A DNA stretch of 64,000 nt from Cricetomys ansorgei (Eukaryota; Chordata; Mammalia; Rodentia; Nesomyidae). The translations under genes were made by a program, and so were the position numbers. Positions 12,150-22,899 of this stretch are shown here, piece by piece. Numbering within the stretch: the first letter of the stretch is position 1; every line of letters begins with the position of its first letter. The DNA lies in NCBI GenBank assembly GCA_026225945.1, contig JAMJFZ010000769.1, positions 2,580,001-2,644,000 of the forward strand. Direction: 5' to 3'. Below the pieces are notes generated by a model. The model searched no databases and had not been told where the DNA came from. It saw only the letters and a list, made by a program, of their open reading frames with translations.

Positions 12150-12776
12150 TTAGGGTTACAATTGCTGTGATCAAACACCATGACCAAAACAACTTGGGAA
12201 GGAAGGGGTTTATTTGGTTTACACTTCCACAGCACTGTTCATTATCTAAATAATTCAAGAAGAAACTTAAACAGGGAAGGAACCTGGAGACAGGAGCTGA
12301 TGCAGAAGCCTTGGAGAAATGCTGCTTACTAACTTGCTCCTTGTGGCTTGCTAGCTTGCTTTATTAATAGAACCCAAGAATACCAGCCCAGGGGTGGCCC
12401 TATTCACAATTGGATGAGCCCTCCCCCATGGATCACTAATTAAGAAAATGTTCTACATCAGTCGTTCTCAACCTGTGGGTTGCAAACCAAATGACTGTTT
12501 CATACGGGTTGACTATGACCACCCCACATATCAGATATTTAGATTTGTGACAGGAGTAAAATTAAAGCTATGAAGTAGAAATGAAAATAATTTTATGGTT
12601 GAAGGTCACCACAACATGAGTAATTATATTAAAGGGTCACAACATTAGGAAAATTGAGAACCACTGCTCTACAGAGTTACCAGCAGCCTGATTTTTGGAG
12701 GTATTTTCCCAGTTGAGATTTCCTCCTCTCAGATGACTCTAACTTGTGTAATGTTGACAAACAACTAACCAGCACA
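12150..12776 (+). mobile_element. RMER1-like repeat, interrupted by URR1
   Basis: Opens with TTAGGGTTACAATTGCTGTG and ATCAAACACCATGACCAAAA, and closes with GACTCTAACTTGTG and CTAACCAGCACA. Internal wording (GGAACCTGGAGACAGGAGCTG, CACTAATTAAGAAAATG) is well kept. The URR1 element at 12459-12666 splits it. Confidence 0.7.
12459..12666 (+). mobile_element. URR1-type hAT DNA transposon
   Basis: Terminal inverted repeats are visible: CAGTCGTTCTCAACC at the left and TTGAGAACCACTG at the right. The flanking 8-mers TTCTACAT (12451-12458) and CTCTACAG (12667-12674) share the central TCTACA, as expected for an 8-bp hAT target duplication. It is non-autonomous and has no transposase sequence. The interior reads GACAGGAGTAAAATTAAAGC and AATAATTTTATGGTTGAAGG, typical of the rodent URR1 family. 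Confidence 0.88.
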
Positions 12777-13059
12777 AATCCCAAAGCTAGAAATACATGT
12801 ATGGCACTACCAAGTTCTGTCACCTTGGGATGGGCCCTCAATCTCTTGAACCACCACCGAAGCAGATTTCATTTGGAATTGCTTTCATGGAGAAGAAAAC
12901 CTCTTAGGTCTTTGCCTTTCACCAGTTTTAAACCCAGATGAGTGGGGTCTTTCCCTGAGAGCATCCTTCTCTTTGTTCCTCTGCAGATCAGACATCTCCA
13001 TAAAGGAGCTACTCTTAACAACCTCTGCTCCAGGACAGGCCTTGGCTCTAATATTCTGT

Positions 13060-14045
13060 TAATATAATAGCAGATTAAAATATCTTTAGATTTACTTATT
13101 GTATATAAACTTTTGTACCTTTGAAATACTATACATTGTTTATGTAGTCACCATTCCAAAAACAAAAACAAAAATACTAACACAAGGATCTAAATTCTAC
13201 CTCCTCAAATTCAAACAAAATTATCCATACAATATAAAAAATAACTTTAGAACACATAATGCTGAAAACCTGAGCCTCAGACATACTGAACTCTTCAGCA
13301 GACATAATTATTTGTGCTTTGAAATTCCTCTATCATTCTTGATCTGTTTATTCTCTAAATCAACAATTACACTTAAAAAGAAAACATACTAAAGTGGAAA
13401 GAAAAAAGAGCTCACATATGCTGAACTTAATTGTTCTTTTTGTCTAGAAGATGAAACACTCGTAGATATTTTCATAGATTTTAATTTTTTTCATCTTCTG
13501 TAGACCTTATTTGTGTATACCTGAATAGAAGGCAAAATGCTTCAATAGCATTTAATTTGAGATGTCAGACAGAAGATGACACTGGAATGTCTATGTATTA
13601 ATAAAGCATAAATTCATAAAAATGAGTGAATTTGTCATAGATAAGGGGAAATGTATATTTCATGGTGTCCAGTTAAGTGCATGCTTACCAACACAAACCA
13701 AATCATCTTATTTTTGTCAAGCTTATAATACAGTCCAGATCTCTTGCCATCTGAATTTGTATTTCACTTCCTATGGGTGAAGATGACACATTTCCATACA
13801 AATATATGATGACAGAATCACTATTTTGAAATTTTACTACATCACTAAAACTGGAATTGTAACTCATTATATAATATAGACTGAATATCTTCTGCCAGTG
13901 TATATTTATGGAAAGGATTCTGTCAACATTGGACATTTATTTTAACCAGATCCTCTTTGAGAAATCTAACCATATATCTGTGCTATAGTCTATTGAAGAC
14001 TGAGATCAACACAATGATGAAGCCAAGAACAGTGCTTAGTCTAGT
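13060..14045. other. Unique AT-rich DNA
   Basis: No repeat or gene recognised. Short ORFs only. Confidence 0.4.
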
Positions 14046-14051
14046 ATACAT

Positions 14052-14163
14052 TATTTTTTTAGACATAGTCTTGCCATGTCTGCAGCTAATGGCCTCTAGT
14101 GGTTTTCCTATATTGACCTCCCAAATAGCTAGGACTACATGTGCATGCCACCATACCTGGCTC
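14052..14163 (-). mobile_element. Old 7SL-derived SINE (B1/PB1-type), antisense
   Basis: TTTTTTTAGACATAGTCTTGCC, TTGACCTCCCAAATAGCTAGGA and CATGCCACCATACCTGGCTC match the reverse complement of an early B1/Alu-like monomer. Strong divergence suggests an early copy. Confidence 0.72.
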
Positions 14164-14420
14164 AAGCATAAACATATTACATTAGAGAATGACTATCTGT
14201 AAATAGCAAATCACAAATCTTAGAGTTTTTGTGACATAAAGAGAGACATGGGACTGAAAAATTAGAAGAAAATGTAGGAATCTTTAAGACAAAGGATATC
14301 ATGTCACAGAAAGAAGTCCAGAGGAGGGGTATTGAGAATATAGAGAATGGAAATACTAAGCATAGCAAATGCCTACACTAGCAAATACTGAAGCCTTGAT
14401 ATATAGATGTAGAGGAGTAG

Positions 14421-14942
14421 GAGTTGTGGAGATATTTCAGTGGGTAAAGCACTTATAAATCAAGTGTGATCACCTGTGTTTGTATTCCCAGAAGCCACTG
14501 AAAGCTAAATGTGGTAGTGCATACATCTGTAGTGTCAATACTGCAACAATATGCTGGATGCAGAGACAAGATATTCTTTAGAAGCTGTGGGCCAGCTAGT
14601 TTGGTATAAAGAACAGCAAAAGCCAGGTAGTGGTAGCAATTGACTTTAACCCCAGTACTCAGGAGGCAGAGGCAGGTGGATCTCTGTGAGTTCAAGGCAA
14701 GCACTGTCTACAGAGTGAGTTCCAGGACAGTCAGAATTATAACTGAAAAACCTTGTCTCAAATAACCAAAGGGGAACAAAAAATATCAAAAATCAAAAGT
14801 TTTTGCCTCAGAGAAGATAGAAAGCAAGGGCTGACACACAAGGATATCCTCTGACCTACCCACACATACAACAAGACACCATACAACACATACAAAAATG
14901 CACACATGCATGCATACATATACCTCATACAAACACATCACA
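14421..14942 (+). mobile_element. B4 SINE, split by a B1
   Basis: The left arm (14421-14620) has the ID-like head GTTGTGGAGATATTTCAGTG and GGTAAAGCACTTATAAATCAAG, then a B1-like middle. The right arm (about 14780-14942) carries the B4 tail wording AGGATATCCTCTGACCTACCC and a string of ACACATAC units. A younger B1 separates them. The tail runs into the CG/CA microsatellite. Confidence 0.75.
14621..14768 (+). mobile_element. B1 SINE inserted in B4
   Basis: GCCAGGTAGTGGTAGCAATT, CCCAGTACTCAGGAGGCAGA, TCTCTGTGAGTTCAAGGCAA and CTACAGAGTGAGTTCCAGGA identify a full-length B1 with an A-rich tail. GAACAGCAAAA before it and GAACAAAAAAT after it may be the target duplication. It is less diverged than the surrounding B4, as expected for the younger insert. 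Confidence 0.9.
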
Positions 14943-14956
14943 CACGCGCGCGCGCG

Positions 14957-15007
<51 letters not shown>
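14942..15007 (+). repeat. (CG)n/(CA)n compound microsatellite
   Basis: An alternating CG run (about 14945-14962) is followed by a pure CA run to about 15006. The whole is alternating purine-pyrimidine. It grew from the CA-rich tail of the adjacent B4. Confidence 0.95.
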
Positions 15008-15009
<2 letters not shown>

Positions 15010-15010
<1 letters not shown>

Positions 15011-16225
15011 CACCCTAAAGAAGGCATCTTCTTCCTTCATGCCTGAGATGGAATCTGCTTTCCTATCTTCCCTGAATGACCTTACGAAGAATATCTCTAT
15101 TCTTTGAACAAGCTAAAAAAAATCATCTAACTGACCTGATGACCCAACTCAAATTATCTCCAGATAGAAAAAAAATACATCTGTTTTCTTGTCACTGATC
15201 ATATCACTAATCCTTCAAAATAACACCTTAGTCAATCAAGTCTCTATGGGGAGCTTCACGGAAATGTGTAGTTACTATTGAAAAATAGTGGAAAAACTAT
15301 CAGATCTATGACTCAATAACTGCTTTTCTTATGTATTATTTGTATCCCTATATAATCATGGAGATAATAATTCTCAATTCTTTAATCTCACCATCTCACT
15401 TTTTGTTAAGTGAGATAACGATGAGTAAAATATCAGGGAATTTTTTTATATGCAGAATACATAATTGCTTTCTATTATTATTTTTGTCTATGAAACAGAC
15501 ACAATAAATAATGCCATTGGTCTTTTACCTTTTATCATTATTGGAGATAAATTAATTGCCTTCAATTAGAATAGATATTATAGCTGTAAATATTGAATAT
15601 TCTATCTTGTTTATCTTGTAAACTTATTGATTTTTTTGTGCAAAGTTTTCAAAATAAATGAGACTTCAACAATCACTAATAGTAAGATGAATATTGATGT
15701 GGTCAATTTCCACTGATCGTTTTCAAATTGATGAATATAAAATAATATAATGTTCACTAGTTCTTAAGGACCCTTCTACCATAAATGCTTGAAATTCTAT
15801 GAGCAAATAGTTTCTGAAAAGCATTTGGCTGCATTCCTATTCATTGAAGCATTGAACTCATAATACCATGAAGCAATTAGTCAGACTATAAATTAACTAA
15901 GAAGCTTTACTCCCACATTACTGTGTTTAATTCCAGAAACTGGCTCTAAAACAATAAGAGACCTGTTATCAGGAATTGTAGAATAAATGGATCCTTGGAC
16001 ACCTTTACTTCTCTATGGGGCATATATAATTTGAACAATGTTCTCAGTTCTTATTATACTTCTAGTTGCATCATTTTTGTCATAAAAATAAACCTTTCAT
16101 TTGAGTGATAAGTAAGCCTCCATGTTAATAGCATATTATAGATATAAATGTATAGACCATATGTATTATATAGCTATGAAATATCGTGAAATACCAGGGA
16201 CTGAGTTCAAATTAATCATTATGAT
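15010..16225. other. Unique AT-rich DNA
   Basis: About 1.2 kb without a recognisable repeat or gene. Confidence 0.4.
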
Positions 16226-16229
16226 ATTT

Positions 16230-16303
16230 TGGCAGTGTTGAGGATGGAATTGAGATGCACTTTTGAGGCAAGCTGCCTGCACTGAGCACCCACTCTACCC
16301 CTC
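16230..16303 (-). mobile_element. ID-type tRNA-derived SINE, antisense
   Basis: GTGTTGAGGATGGAATTGAGA, GGCAAGCTGCCTGCACTGAG and ACTCTACCCC match the reverse complement of an ID-like head (tRNA-Ala derived). Short and diverged. Confidence 0.6.
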
Positions 16304-16492
16304 AAAGTAAGTTTTTATGTCCACAGTATTTACCATTCAACATTTACATATAAGAGTAAAAATACTTCAAAATTTATACATATTTTTTTCTAGAATGTGG
16401 AGTAGGTTCAAGCATATACTTCATAAGTTTTAGAAATATAGGACATAATTGTGATTTATAATGTTATTTTTACAGTTTTAAACAATGTTATT

Positions 16493-16655
16493 ACATTTAT
16501 TTACTTAGTGTGTGTGTGAGTGTATGTGTGGGGGTGGAGAGGATAGCTTTCAGGATTCAGTTCCATCCTTTCATTCTGTGTGTCCTGGAGATCAAAACAC
16601 AGATTATTAGGCTTGGTAGCAAGTGTTTTAACCCACTGAGTCTTCTCACAAACCC
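16493..16655 (-). mobile_element. B3-type SINE, antisense
   Basis: Starts with ATTTATTTACTTAGTGTGTG, passes GGAGAGGATAGCTTTCAGGA and ends AACCCACTGAGTCTTCTCAC, which is antisense B3/B2 wording. Confidence 0.75.
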
Positions 16656-16659
16656 ATGT

Positions 16660-18640
16660 ATTTTCAGCTTTACAAGGTGACTGTTGTATGCATGAATGCA
16701 TGCTATCTATTCAAATCTACCAATCAATAAACTGGAAGATAAAACACAGCAGAAAAAATACTATTCATGACAGAACAACAAAGAAATTTTCAAGGAAATT
16801 TCAGAATTAATTGAGTTAATGACTTGTATTCTGTATTCTCAGTAAATTTTTTCTTCATATAATTCATGTTGTAAAAACCAAAATTATATGTAATATTTTT
16901 CTCAATTTTACTTAAATATAGCATGTGAAAGGAGAATTATTCTAGAATAAATGGTAATATATTCATATTTTTGCTTTAGGTATAATCTTGGTCCATAGAA
17001 ATTTCCACCACCATAACTCAGATATTGAGGAAGAATGTGTTACAGTTGTTCTCTGTTGAGAAATGAACAATGAAGGATGTCTGGCAATTTTTCTCAATAT
17101 GGATTAAGATTTGTTCTGAGGACTGAGTTTTGAGGAAAGGACATTTTAAATAGACTTTTGGCCTGCATTCAAAGTGATACTTTATAATAATTTATCAAAG
17201 GAGAAATGTTTTCCCTGACCCTATTTTATTGCTTGGTTATCTCAGGTGAAAATGTCTTCAGTTTCTTATCTTTATCATTGCTTGCACATGTATCTTCATG
17301 TGTATCTTTCTTTTTTGTTTCAAATGTTGAACAATATTCCATTACTAGTGTTCTTATAATGTGAATAGAATTCCAAGCCATTGTCCTTGAGATAATTGTC
17401 TACAAGCATCTTTTCTTTAGCTATCACTCATGCTTTCTAATGTCTCTCTTCTCTCACTGTTTGTAATACACAGTATTGGTTGCCATCCTATGTTATTTCT
17501 TCATAATAATTACCCAAAGTTTGCTTATATATCCTACTTTTAGCTGCTCATGAGGAACACTTCCCTGCCTGCTGTGTATGCTGATTTGTGTGGATTGGAG
17601 TACTAGAGCTGCCACAGCCATCTTGCAACTGTAATAAAAATTCATGGAAGATGTGCTGAAAAATGCTATCTGGAAATAATGAAAAGAACATGCAACCTTG
17701 ATATAAACAGTGCACTATTTAATAGATTCTGTATTTTATTTAACTACCTCTATGGTCTTCTTACTATGCAAGAAACAAACCTTTATTTGTAAAAACAAAT
17801 TTTGGTCTAATATGTCATTAGGTTCAACAGGAAACTATATTTTCATTTTTTTTGTTTTTGTCTCTCTTCTGAAATAATACTTTATGCATGTAACTTTCAT
17901 GTATAGGAAGTTGTGAGTAAAACTATAAAACTATGATTGGACATTTGCTTTCTATGAAAATATGCATGCACTTAACGATTTTAAAACTGTGAATAATTTG
18001 ACAATTATCAGCATAAACTTATGATTGATATCTATATTTTCTTGAATACTGGTCAGCATCAAAAGTTTTAAAGTTTATCAACTTGCTTTAAAATGCTGCT
18101 TATTATTGCAATTTGCATTTTTAAATCTAAAAGTTAAAAATCTCTTCTTTTGCTTCTAGAAAATACATACTTACATTCTTATGAATTATTTGACAATTTA
18201 TTTTGTGCATTTTTATATAATAGTATTTTTTGTTATTTATTTGTATTATGCTGAAATAATTTGTTTCCCTTTTTTGTTGTTTATAACAAATGTTGTAAAT
18301 ACAGTATTTACTTATTAATTATCATATGACTTCCAGTACTTGTGTTTTAATTGGAAAGACTTTGTACAAAAAAGTGAAAATTGTTTATTCATGTATGTGC
18401 AAAATAAAGTATAAAAATCACATTTTCAGGAATTAAAAATTAACTCATAAAACTTTTAATAGATACATAAAAATATAAAAATGTGAAATGTAACAACCTA
18501 AAAATGTTAAAAATCATAAAAACTAACAGGGAACCACATAATGGTTTGTATGTTAATATACAATTTTTTTCTTGAAGGGTTGCATGAAGGATACTGCCAG
18601 CTTTTCTTCTTAAAATTTTTATTAGCTGTTTCTAATTTGT
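16660..18640. other. Unique AT-rich DNA
   Basis: About 2 kb with no identifiable repeat, exon or microsatellite. Confidence 0.4.
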
Positions 18641-18642
18641 TG

Positions 18643-18855
18643 TAAGAGCTAGAGAGATGACTCAGTGGGTAAGAGTACTTGCTATTCTTCCAGAGGACCC
18701 AAGTTCGGTTCACAGCACCCATGTGAGACGGCTCACAGATGCCTCTGATGCCTTTTTCAGGCCTATGCAGGCACATAAACTCATGTGAATACACATACAC
18801 AAAGACAAACACAGATACACATAACCAAAAAGAAAGTAAATAAAATCTTTTTTAA
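18643..18855 (+). mobile_element. B2 SINE
   Basis: Head AGAGCTAGAGAGATGACTCAG, middle CTTCCAGAGGACCCAAGTTC, a CA-rich 3' segment and an AATAAAATC plus poly(T) end. Well preserved and full length. Confidence 0.92.
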
Positions 18856-18859
18856 AGAA

Positions 18860-19990
18860 AAATATTTATTTCTTCATAATTTTAAGTTGTCTCTTTATTA
18901 TACATTAAGTCTCAACATTTTTTTGCAGGCATCATAGTATTTGGTACAAAGAAAATTATCAGCAAGCATATTATTGAATAACTGAAGAAACTTCATTAAA
19001 CATTCCTACAAATCTTGTTGCTATTTTAACAGGTATAACAAGGCATTTATGCATCAATAAAGGAAAAGCATAGTATATAAAATGTCATGTAGAAATTAAT
19101 AATTAAAAATACTGTGTATGTTAATATATTTTTGTTTTCATACTATGTTTTAAAAATATCACGCTGACTTTATAAGACTCTCTGATTTTTTAAATTTATT
19201 TTTCCCATATTTTATTTTGTTTTATTCAGTTTACATATTTATATTCTTTGTTGTCTTCTCTGGCATGCATCTCATGCATGCTAAATATCCAGATCCACAA
19301 GACTCTCACTATATAATCAATACATGGAAAGAATCTCAGTTTGCTGTGCAGAACTTATTATAAAACTCAGGTAATAAATTAGTTCAATATTTGTCAAATC
19401 CAAAACTAAATATGAATTTCTTTAAAAGTTTGAATTTTTAGAGAATACTTTAAAATTTTGACAAAATATCACGTTCCTAAGAAATTTGTTGAGCTATGCC
19501 CTTCCCTCAGTTTTATTATTACTTAACTGCTGTTATTTTTACTCCGTTTAAGAGATCTGAAGAAGTATGGTAGAGTTAAACAAAATAATTAATCAGGTAA
19601 AAGCCTTATTTTGGAGACCAGATAGACACTCACATAACAAGTACAAACATCTCTAGCAGAATTGACTAAAGCACCAAGATATATCCAGACAAGTATTTGA
19701 AGAACAGAAATTTCAGACTACTTTTCATGCTATTGCTATAGATTTAATTATAATAGCCTCAGAAAACAGTAAAAGCAATATGGATCCAAGTACTTAGAAT
19801 TTGTTTAAAGGATACATTGGCAATTGGTAGTAGTCCTTTCAGGAGGTAAGAATCTAAATAATTTGGTTTAAGTAGAATATTAAATTTAGTTGCATGTATC
19901 AGTAAAGGATATGACAAGAACCATATTTTACTCCATACTTTTAAATAAATATAGGTTAATAGGACAATGTAAGGAACAAGTCATAAGTGC
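18860..19990. other. Unique AT-rich DNA
   Basis: No gene or recognisable repeat. Confidence 0.4.
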
Positions 19991-19993
19991 ATT

Positions 19994-20487
19994 TGTGTTG
20001 TTGACACAACCATGCCAAAGACTCCAATACCTCACACCCATGGGAATGACAAAGTCTTCCCTGGGTGAGGCTCAAAGAGATAGCAAAGCTTTCCTCAGGT
20101 CTTAGTGCATAAGTTGTTAGTTGTTTGAAAAATATCTGAAGACTGCTCCCTTACTTAGACCATTACTACTGAGATTAACTAAGTCTACCTCCTTGTTCAA
20201 CTTTATACAGTAACCCTGACTCCTTTGTTTATCTGTATGTAATATCCTTGTTTCCATGTTCAGGTCTATTTGATAACCCCACTTCTTGTTGTTTCCATGT
20301 TCAGGTCTATTTGATAACCCCACTTCTTGTACAACCTAGCATAATAAGCACATTAAGTTTCTGGAGTGCGAAGAGAACCCAGTTCACCTGTTTACAGCTT
20401 TTCCGCATATCTGTGAGTCTCATCTCACTTTCTTTGTTCCGTTATTGCCCCATTAGGTCAGTCCCTAGAGACACGCAGGATATGGCA
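19994..20487 (+). mobile_element. 5' LTR of the class II element
   Basis: About 494 bp from TGTGTTG to GGCA. It ends 2 bp before the primer binding site. It contains a perfect 41-bp tandem duplication that the partner LTR lacks. The poly(A) signal has decayed to AATAAG near 20342. Confidence 0.75.
20249..20330 (+). repeat. 41-bp perfect tandem duplication
   Basis: The unit at 20249-20289, starting TGTTTCCATGTTCAGG and ending CCACTTCTTGT, is repeated exactly at 20290-20330. Confidence 0.97.
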
Positions 20488-20489
20488 AG

Positions 20490-20507
20490 TGGTGCCTGAA
20501 CAAGGAC
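20490..20507 (+). promoter_or_regulatory. Retroviral primer binding site, tRNA-Lys type
   Basis: TGGTGCCTGAACAAGGAC differs at three of 18 positions from the lysine-type site TGGCGCCCGAACAGGGAC as I know it. Two differences are C to T at CpG positions, the usual decay by methylation, and the third is G to A. Its place 2 bp after the LTR end supports the call. Confidence 0.85.
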
Positions 20508-22298
20508 AGAAACCATGGACACTGACTAAGGAGAACCAATATCTGTCAGATGAGGGAACACCCCCATGAAAAGCATGCTTATATGGGTAAAGGAATAAAA
20601 GGAAAGAAAGAAATGACAAAGGAATAAATATAGGAAAGAGGGAAACATTTCAATTTGTCTGATATAAATCATTGGAATAAGTACAATCTAAAGATATTTT
20701 TGTATAAGTAATTTGAAAGAGATTTGGGGAACAATTAGAATGTACAATCTAGTTAAATGTCAGTGCTTCAGGTAAAATTTGGGAGAAATTGTGGAAGTTG
20801 GGTAAAACATTATAGCTTCATTGTTTCTTGGACTGTGTTCAGTAGGCAAGCCTTTAGTTTCCAGGGAAGTGTATGATAAACTTGTTGCTCAAAAATTTTT
20901 TAAATATGAGAAAAAAAATAAACAGGTGGTTATACAATTCATTTTTACTTTTGTTTGAACTGTTTTCATATTACATTTGGCAAAAAAAAACAGGTGATGG
21001 GAACCAGTGTTACAGTTCTTGGTGGTTCTTGGCCTTCCTGAATGTTTTACTTTCTTAATAGAAATAGAGTCACCTAATAGATTCTCCGAGAGATAGAGAG
21101 ATAGCCTTTTCCAATGTTCAACACAAGTAGCTTGATCCACAGAAGCCCTCAACTGTGACAAAGTGACCTTAACAACAAGGAGACTGTGGCTTGTTAAGGG
21201 AGGGGGAACACACATGCAAAGGAGGTAAGTAGCTAAAGGGCAATCTCTTAGTGGGTTTAAATGCTATTTTTGAACAACCTTGCAGCTATATTTCTGAAGT
21301 GTTTGGCAATTGTATTCATTTAAGGAAGTCTAACAGGGTTGAAGCCTACTGAACCTATGCTTTCTCACCTAGTAGCTTGGTCACATCCTCCCATACCTGT
21401 TTATATACTGAGTCAATGAGTCTCTGTTTGGGGGAGAGCTGCTCTAATCACTTGGAGTCCTAATGGGATCCATTCGACTATTCAGTGAGGGTTTCAGCTC
21501 TGTGATTTAGATAGGATTTAATATGTCACATGGACTACCAACACATATGTGTACAGCAACTCCTTATAATGAGAGCAAATATAATTGGGAATTAATTGGA
21601 ACCCACCTCCTGGGTGTTGAGCTTTCAATAATGATAGCATGGATGTGGCCCAATTATATCAGTACATCCTAGAAAAGCAAGTCTTTAGATAGGTTTCTCC
21701 TGTTAATATTGCAAAAAGGACCCTTGAGGAGCTTTGAGGCTTCAATCCCTTTAACCTATTAAAACAACCCTTATGTTTTTGTTGGACATAGAGTCTGTTA
21801 TATTCTTTCTGCTTATTATCATTATATTCTGATGTCAACCATTGCAGCAAACCACCCCTGGAGTAAGCCTGAAGATCCAGCCAAAACATCTAAGAAATAA
21901 AAAAGAGTGAGATGTAGGAAATAATAGAAATCCTGAATGAATGTGTGTTATTGATATAGGCACATAAAAATGCTAATTCTTCAGCCTATGGGAGTGGCAA
22001 AGCCATGTGAGTTAGGCTCAGATTAATAGTAATGCCTTGCCTTGGTCCTAGTGGGGATGTTGATAGTGTGTGCAGAAAATGTCCATTGTAGTTTCTTCCC
22101 TCCAGATATTTATGGTCTAAAGACTGGTCCTCAATAGATATTGCTCCTACCAAGATTAGCTTAACCTGTGCTCTTGTTTGTTTGTAATAGCTTCACTTTC
22201 TTGTTCAGATGTATGGAACATCTCTGCCTCTTTGCTCAAAGGTGTGTAATAAACACACTGTGTAAAGTTTTTTCCAGTACAAGAGTATCTTGACAGTA

Positions 22299-22803
22299 TG
22301 CAAGGAATATCACAAACTCATATCATGCAACAAACTTCACACAAGAGATTTATTGCGGAGAAGCAGAAGGGTGGCTGCCCCAAGAAAAACAGCAGAGGGC
22401 TGGGAGAAGTGGAGAAGCTTTGATTGGGTTTATGGAGTGAGCTTAGCATGTGATGGGAACTTTGGCAATCCATGCTGAGTCACAGGGGCAGGAATTTCTA
22501 AGTCTCAGGACTCAGGGTCAGACCAAGGGCAGGCTATTTTTCCTTTGACCTAAGTCAGGGGCAGAGTGTTCTTCCTTTGGCCCAGGTACTTGGAGTCAAG
22601 TTAGGGACAGAGTTGTTTTATTCTTAGCCCAGGACTTGGGGTCAAGTCAGTGTCAGAGTGTTTATTTTTTTTCTCTTGAACTTTCCTAGTGCTTGTAGTC
22701 AAGACAAGGTCAGGGTGATCTCTCCCTTGACCCTTTTACCCATACATACTGAGCTTCTGGGTCGTTAGGGATTCTCCATCAAGATCCAGTCCACCCAATT
22801 CCA
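22299..22803 (-). mobile_element. Solo LTR inserted antisense in the 3' LTR
   Basis: Runs from TGCAAGG to ATTCCA on the plus strand, so TG...CA ends are present. On the minus strand AATAAA lies at 22349-22354, followed by TCTCTTGTGTG. The U3 half holds four to five tandem units of about 45-55 bp. It is unrelated to the host LTR. The target duplication could not be confirmed. It must be younger than the host LTR. Confidence 0.72.
22495..22735 (-). repeat. Tandem repeats in LTR U3
   Basis: Units begin with TCAG or TCAAG and share a GGCAGAGTGTT-like core, a T-rich centre and CCTTTGRCC or CTTGGRGTCAAG endings. Unit boundaries fall near 22502, 22554, 22597, 22642 and 22700. This is the position where retroviral LTRs carry duplicated enhancers. 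Confidence 0.7.
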
Positions 22804-22899
22804 CATTTTCTATGTGTCTATGAGTCTGATTGTTCTTTCTTTATTCCCTCATCACCACTAGTTAGATCAGTCTCTGGATCTGTGAAGGACAAAGCAGAA

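Larger units (their letters stand above)
11745..13055 (+). mobile_element. Rodent interspersed repeat hosting a nested insertion
   Basis: Two arms, about 11745-12149 and 12777-13055, read as one interrupted repeat. The left arm carries GACAGATATTCCACAGCTCT, CCCAGGAGTTGC and CAGGCATGCCACCTGC. The right arm carries CCCAAAGCTAGAAATA, TTTCATTTGGAATTGC and CTCCAGGACAGGCCTTGGC. I remember this wording from rodent repeats but cannot name the family with certainty. The arms are separated by the RMER1-like element, so the host is older than that insert. Confidence 0.5.
19994..22896 (+). mobile_element. Short class II endogenous retrovirus, non-coding
   Basis: A two-LTR element. The LTRs start with related TGTGTTGTTGA and TGTGTTATTGA and align along their length. 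A lysine-type primer binding site follows the first LTR. The interior (about 20490-21943, 1.45 kb) is far too short for gag-pol-env and holds no intact reading frame, so the element depended on proteins from elsewhere or has lost most of its interior. Class II is inferred from the primer site. The 6-mers outside the two LTRs (TGCATT and GAATGA) do not match, so the ends may have decayed, been misplaced, or recombined. The family is not known. Confidence 0.75.
21944..22896 (+). mobile_element. 3' LTR of the class II element, interrupted
   Basis: The left arm, 21944 to about 22298, aligns with the first LTR and has AATAAA at 22248-22253. The right arm, about 22804-22896, aligns with the end of the first LTR (GTCTATGAGTCTGATTG versus ATCTGTGAGTCTCATCTC). 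The gap is filled by a different LTR in reverse orientation. A purine-rich tract upstream (AAATAAAAAAGAGTGAG near 21895) may be the polypurine tract. Confidence 0.72.

Noticed and set aside
14786..15107. ORFs with Cys-Val and Thr-His repeats
   Set aside because: Produced by the CG/CA microsatellite on the two strands.
20889..21215. 108-residue minus-strand ORF inside the class II element
   Set aside because: It runs against the retroviral strand and shows no motif.
22495..22735. CRISPR-like spaced repeats
   Set aside because: The units are directly adjacent and degenerate, lie in an LTR U3, and the genome is a mammal.
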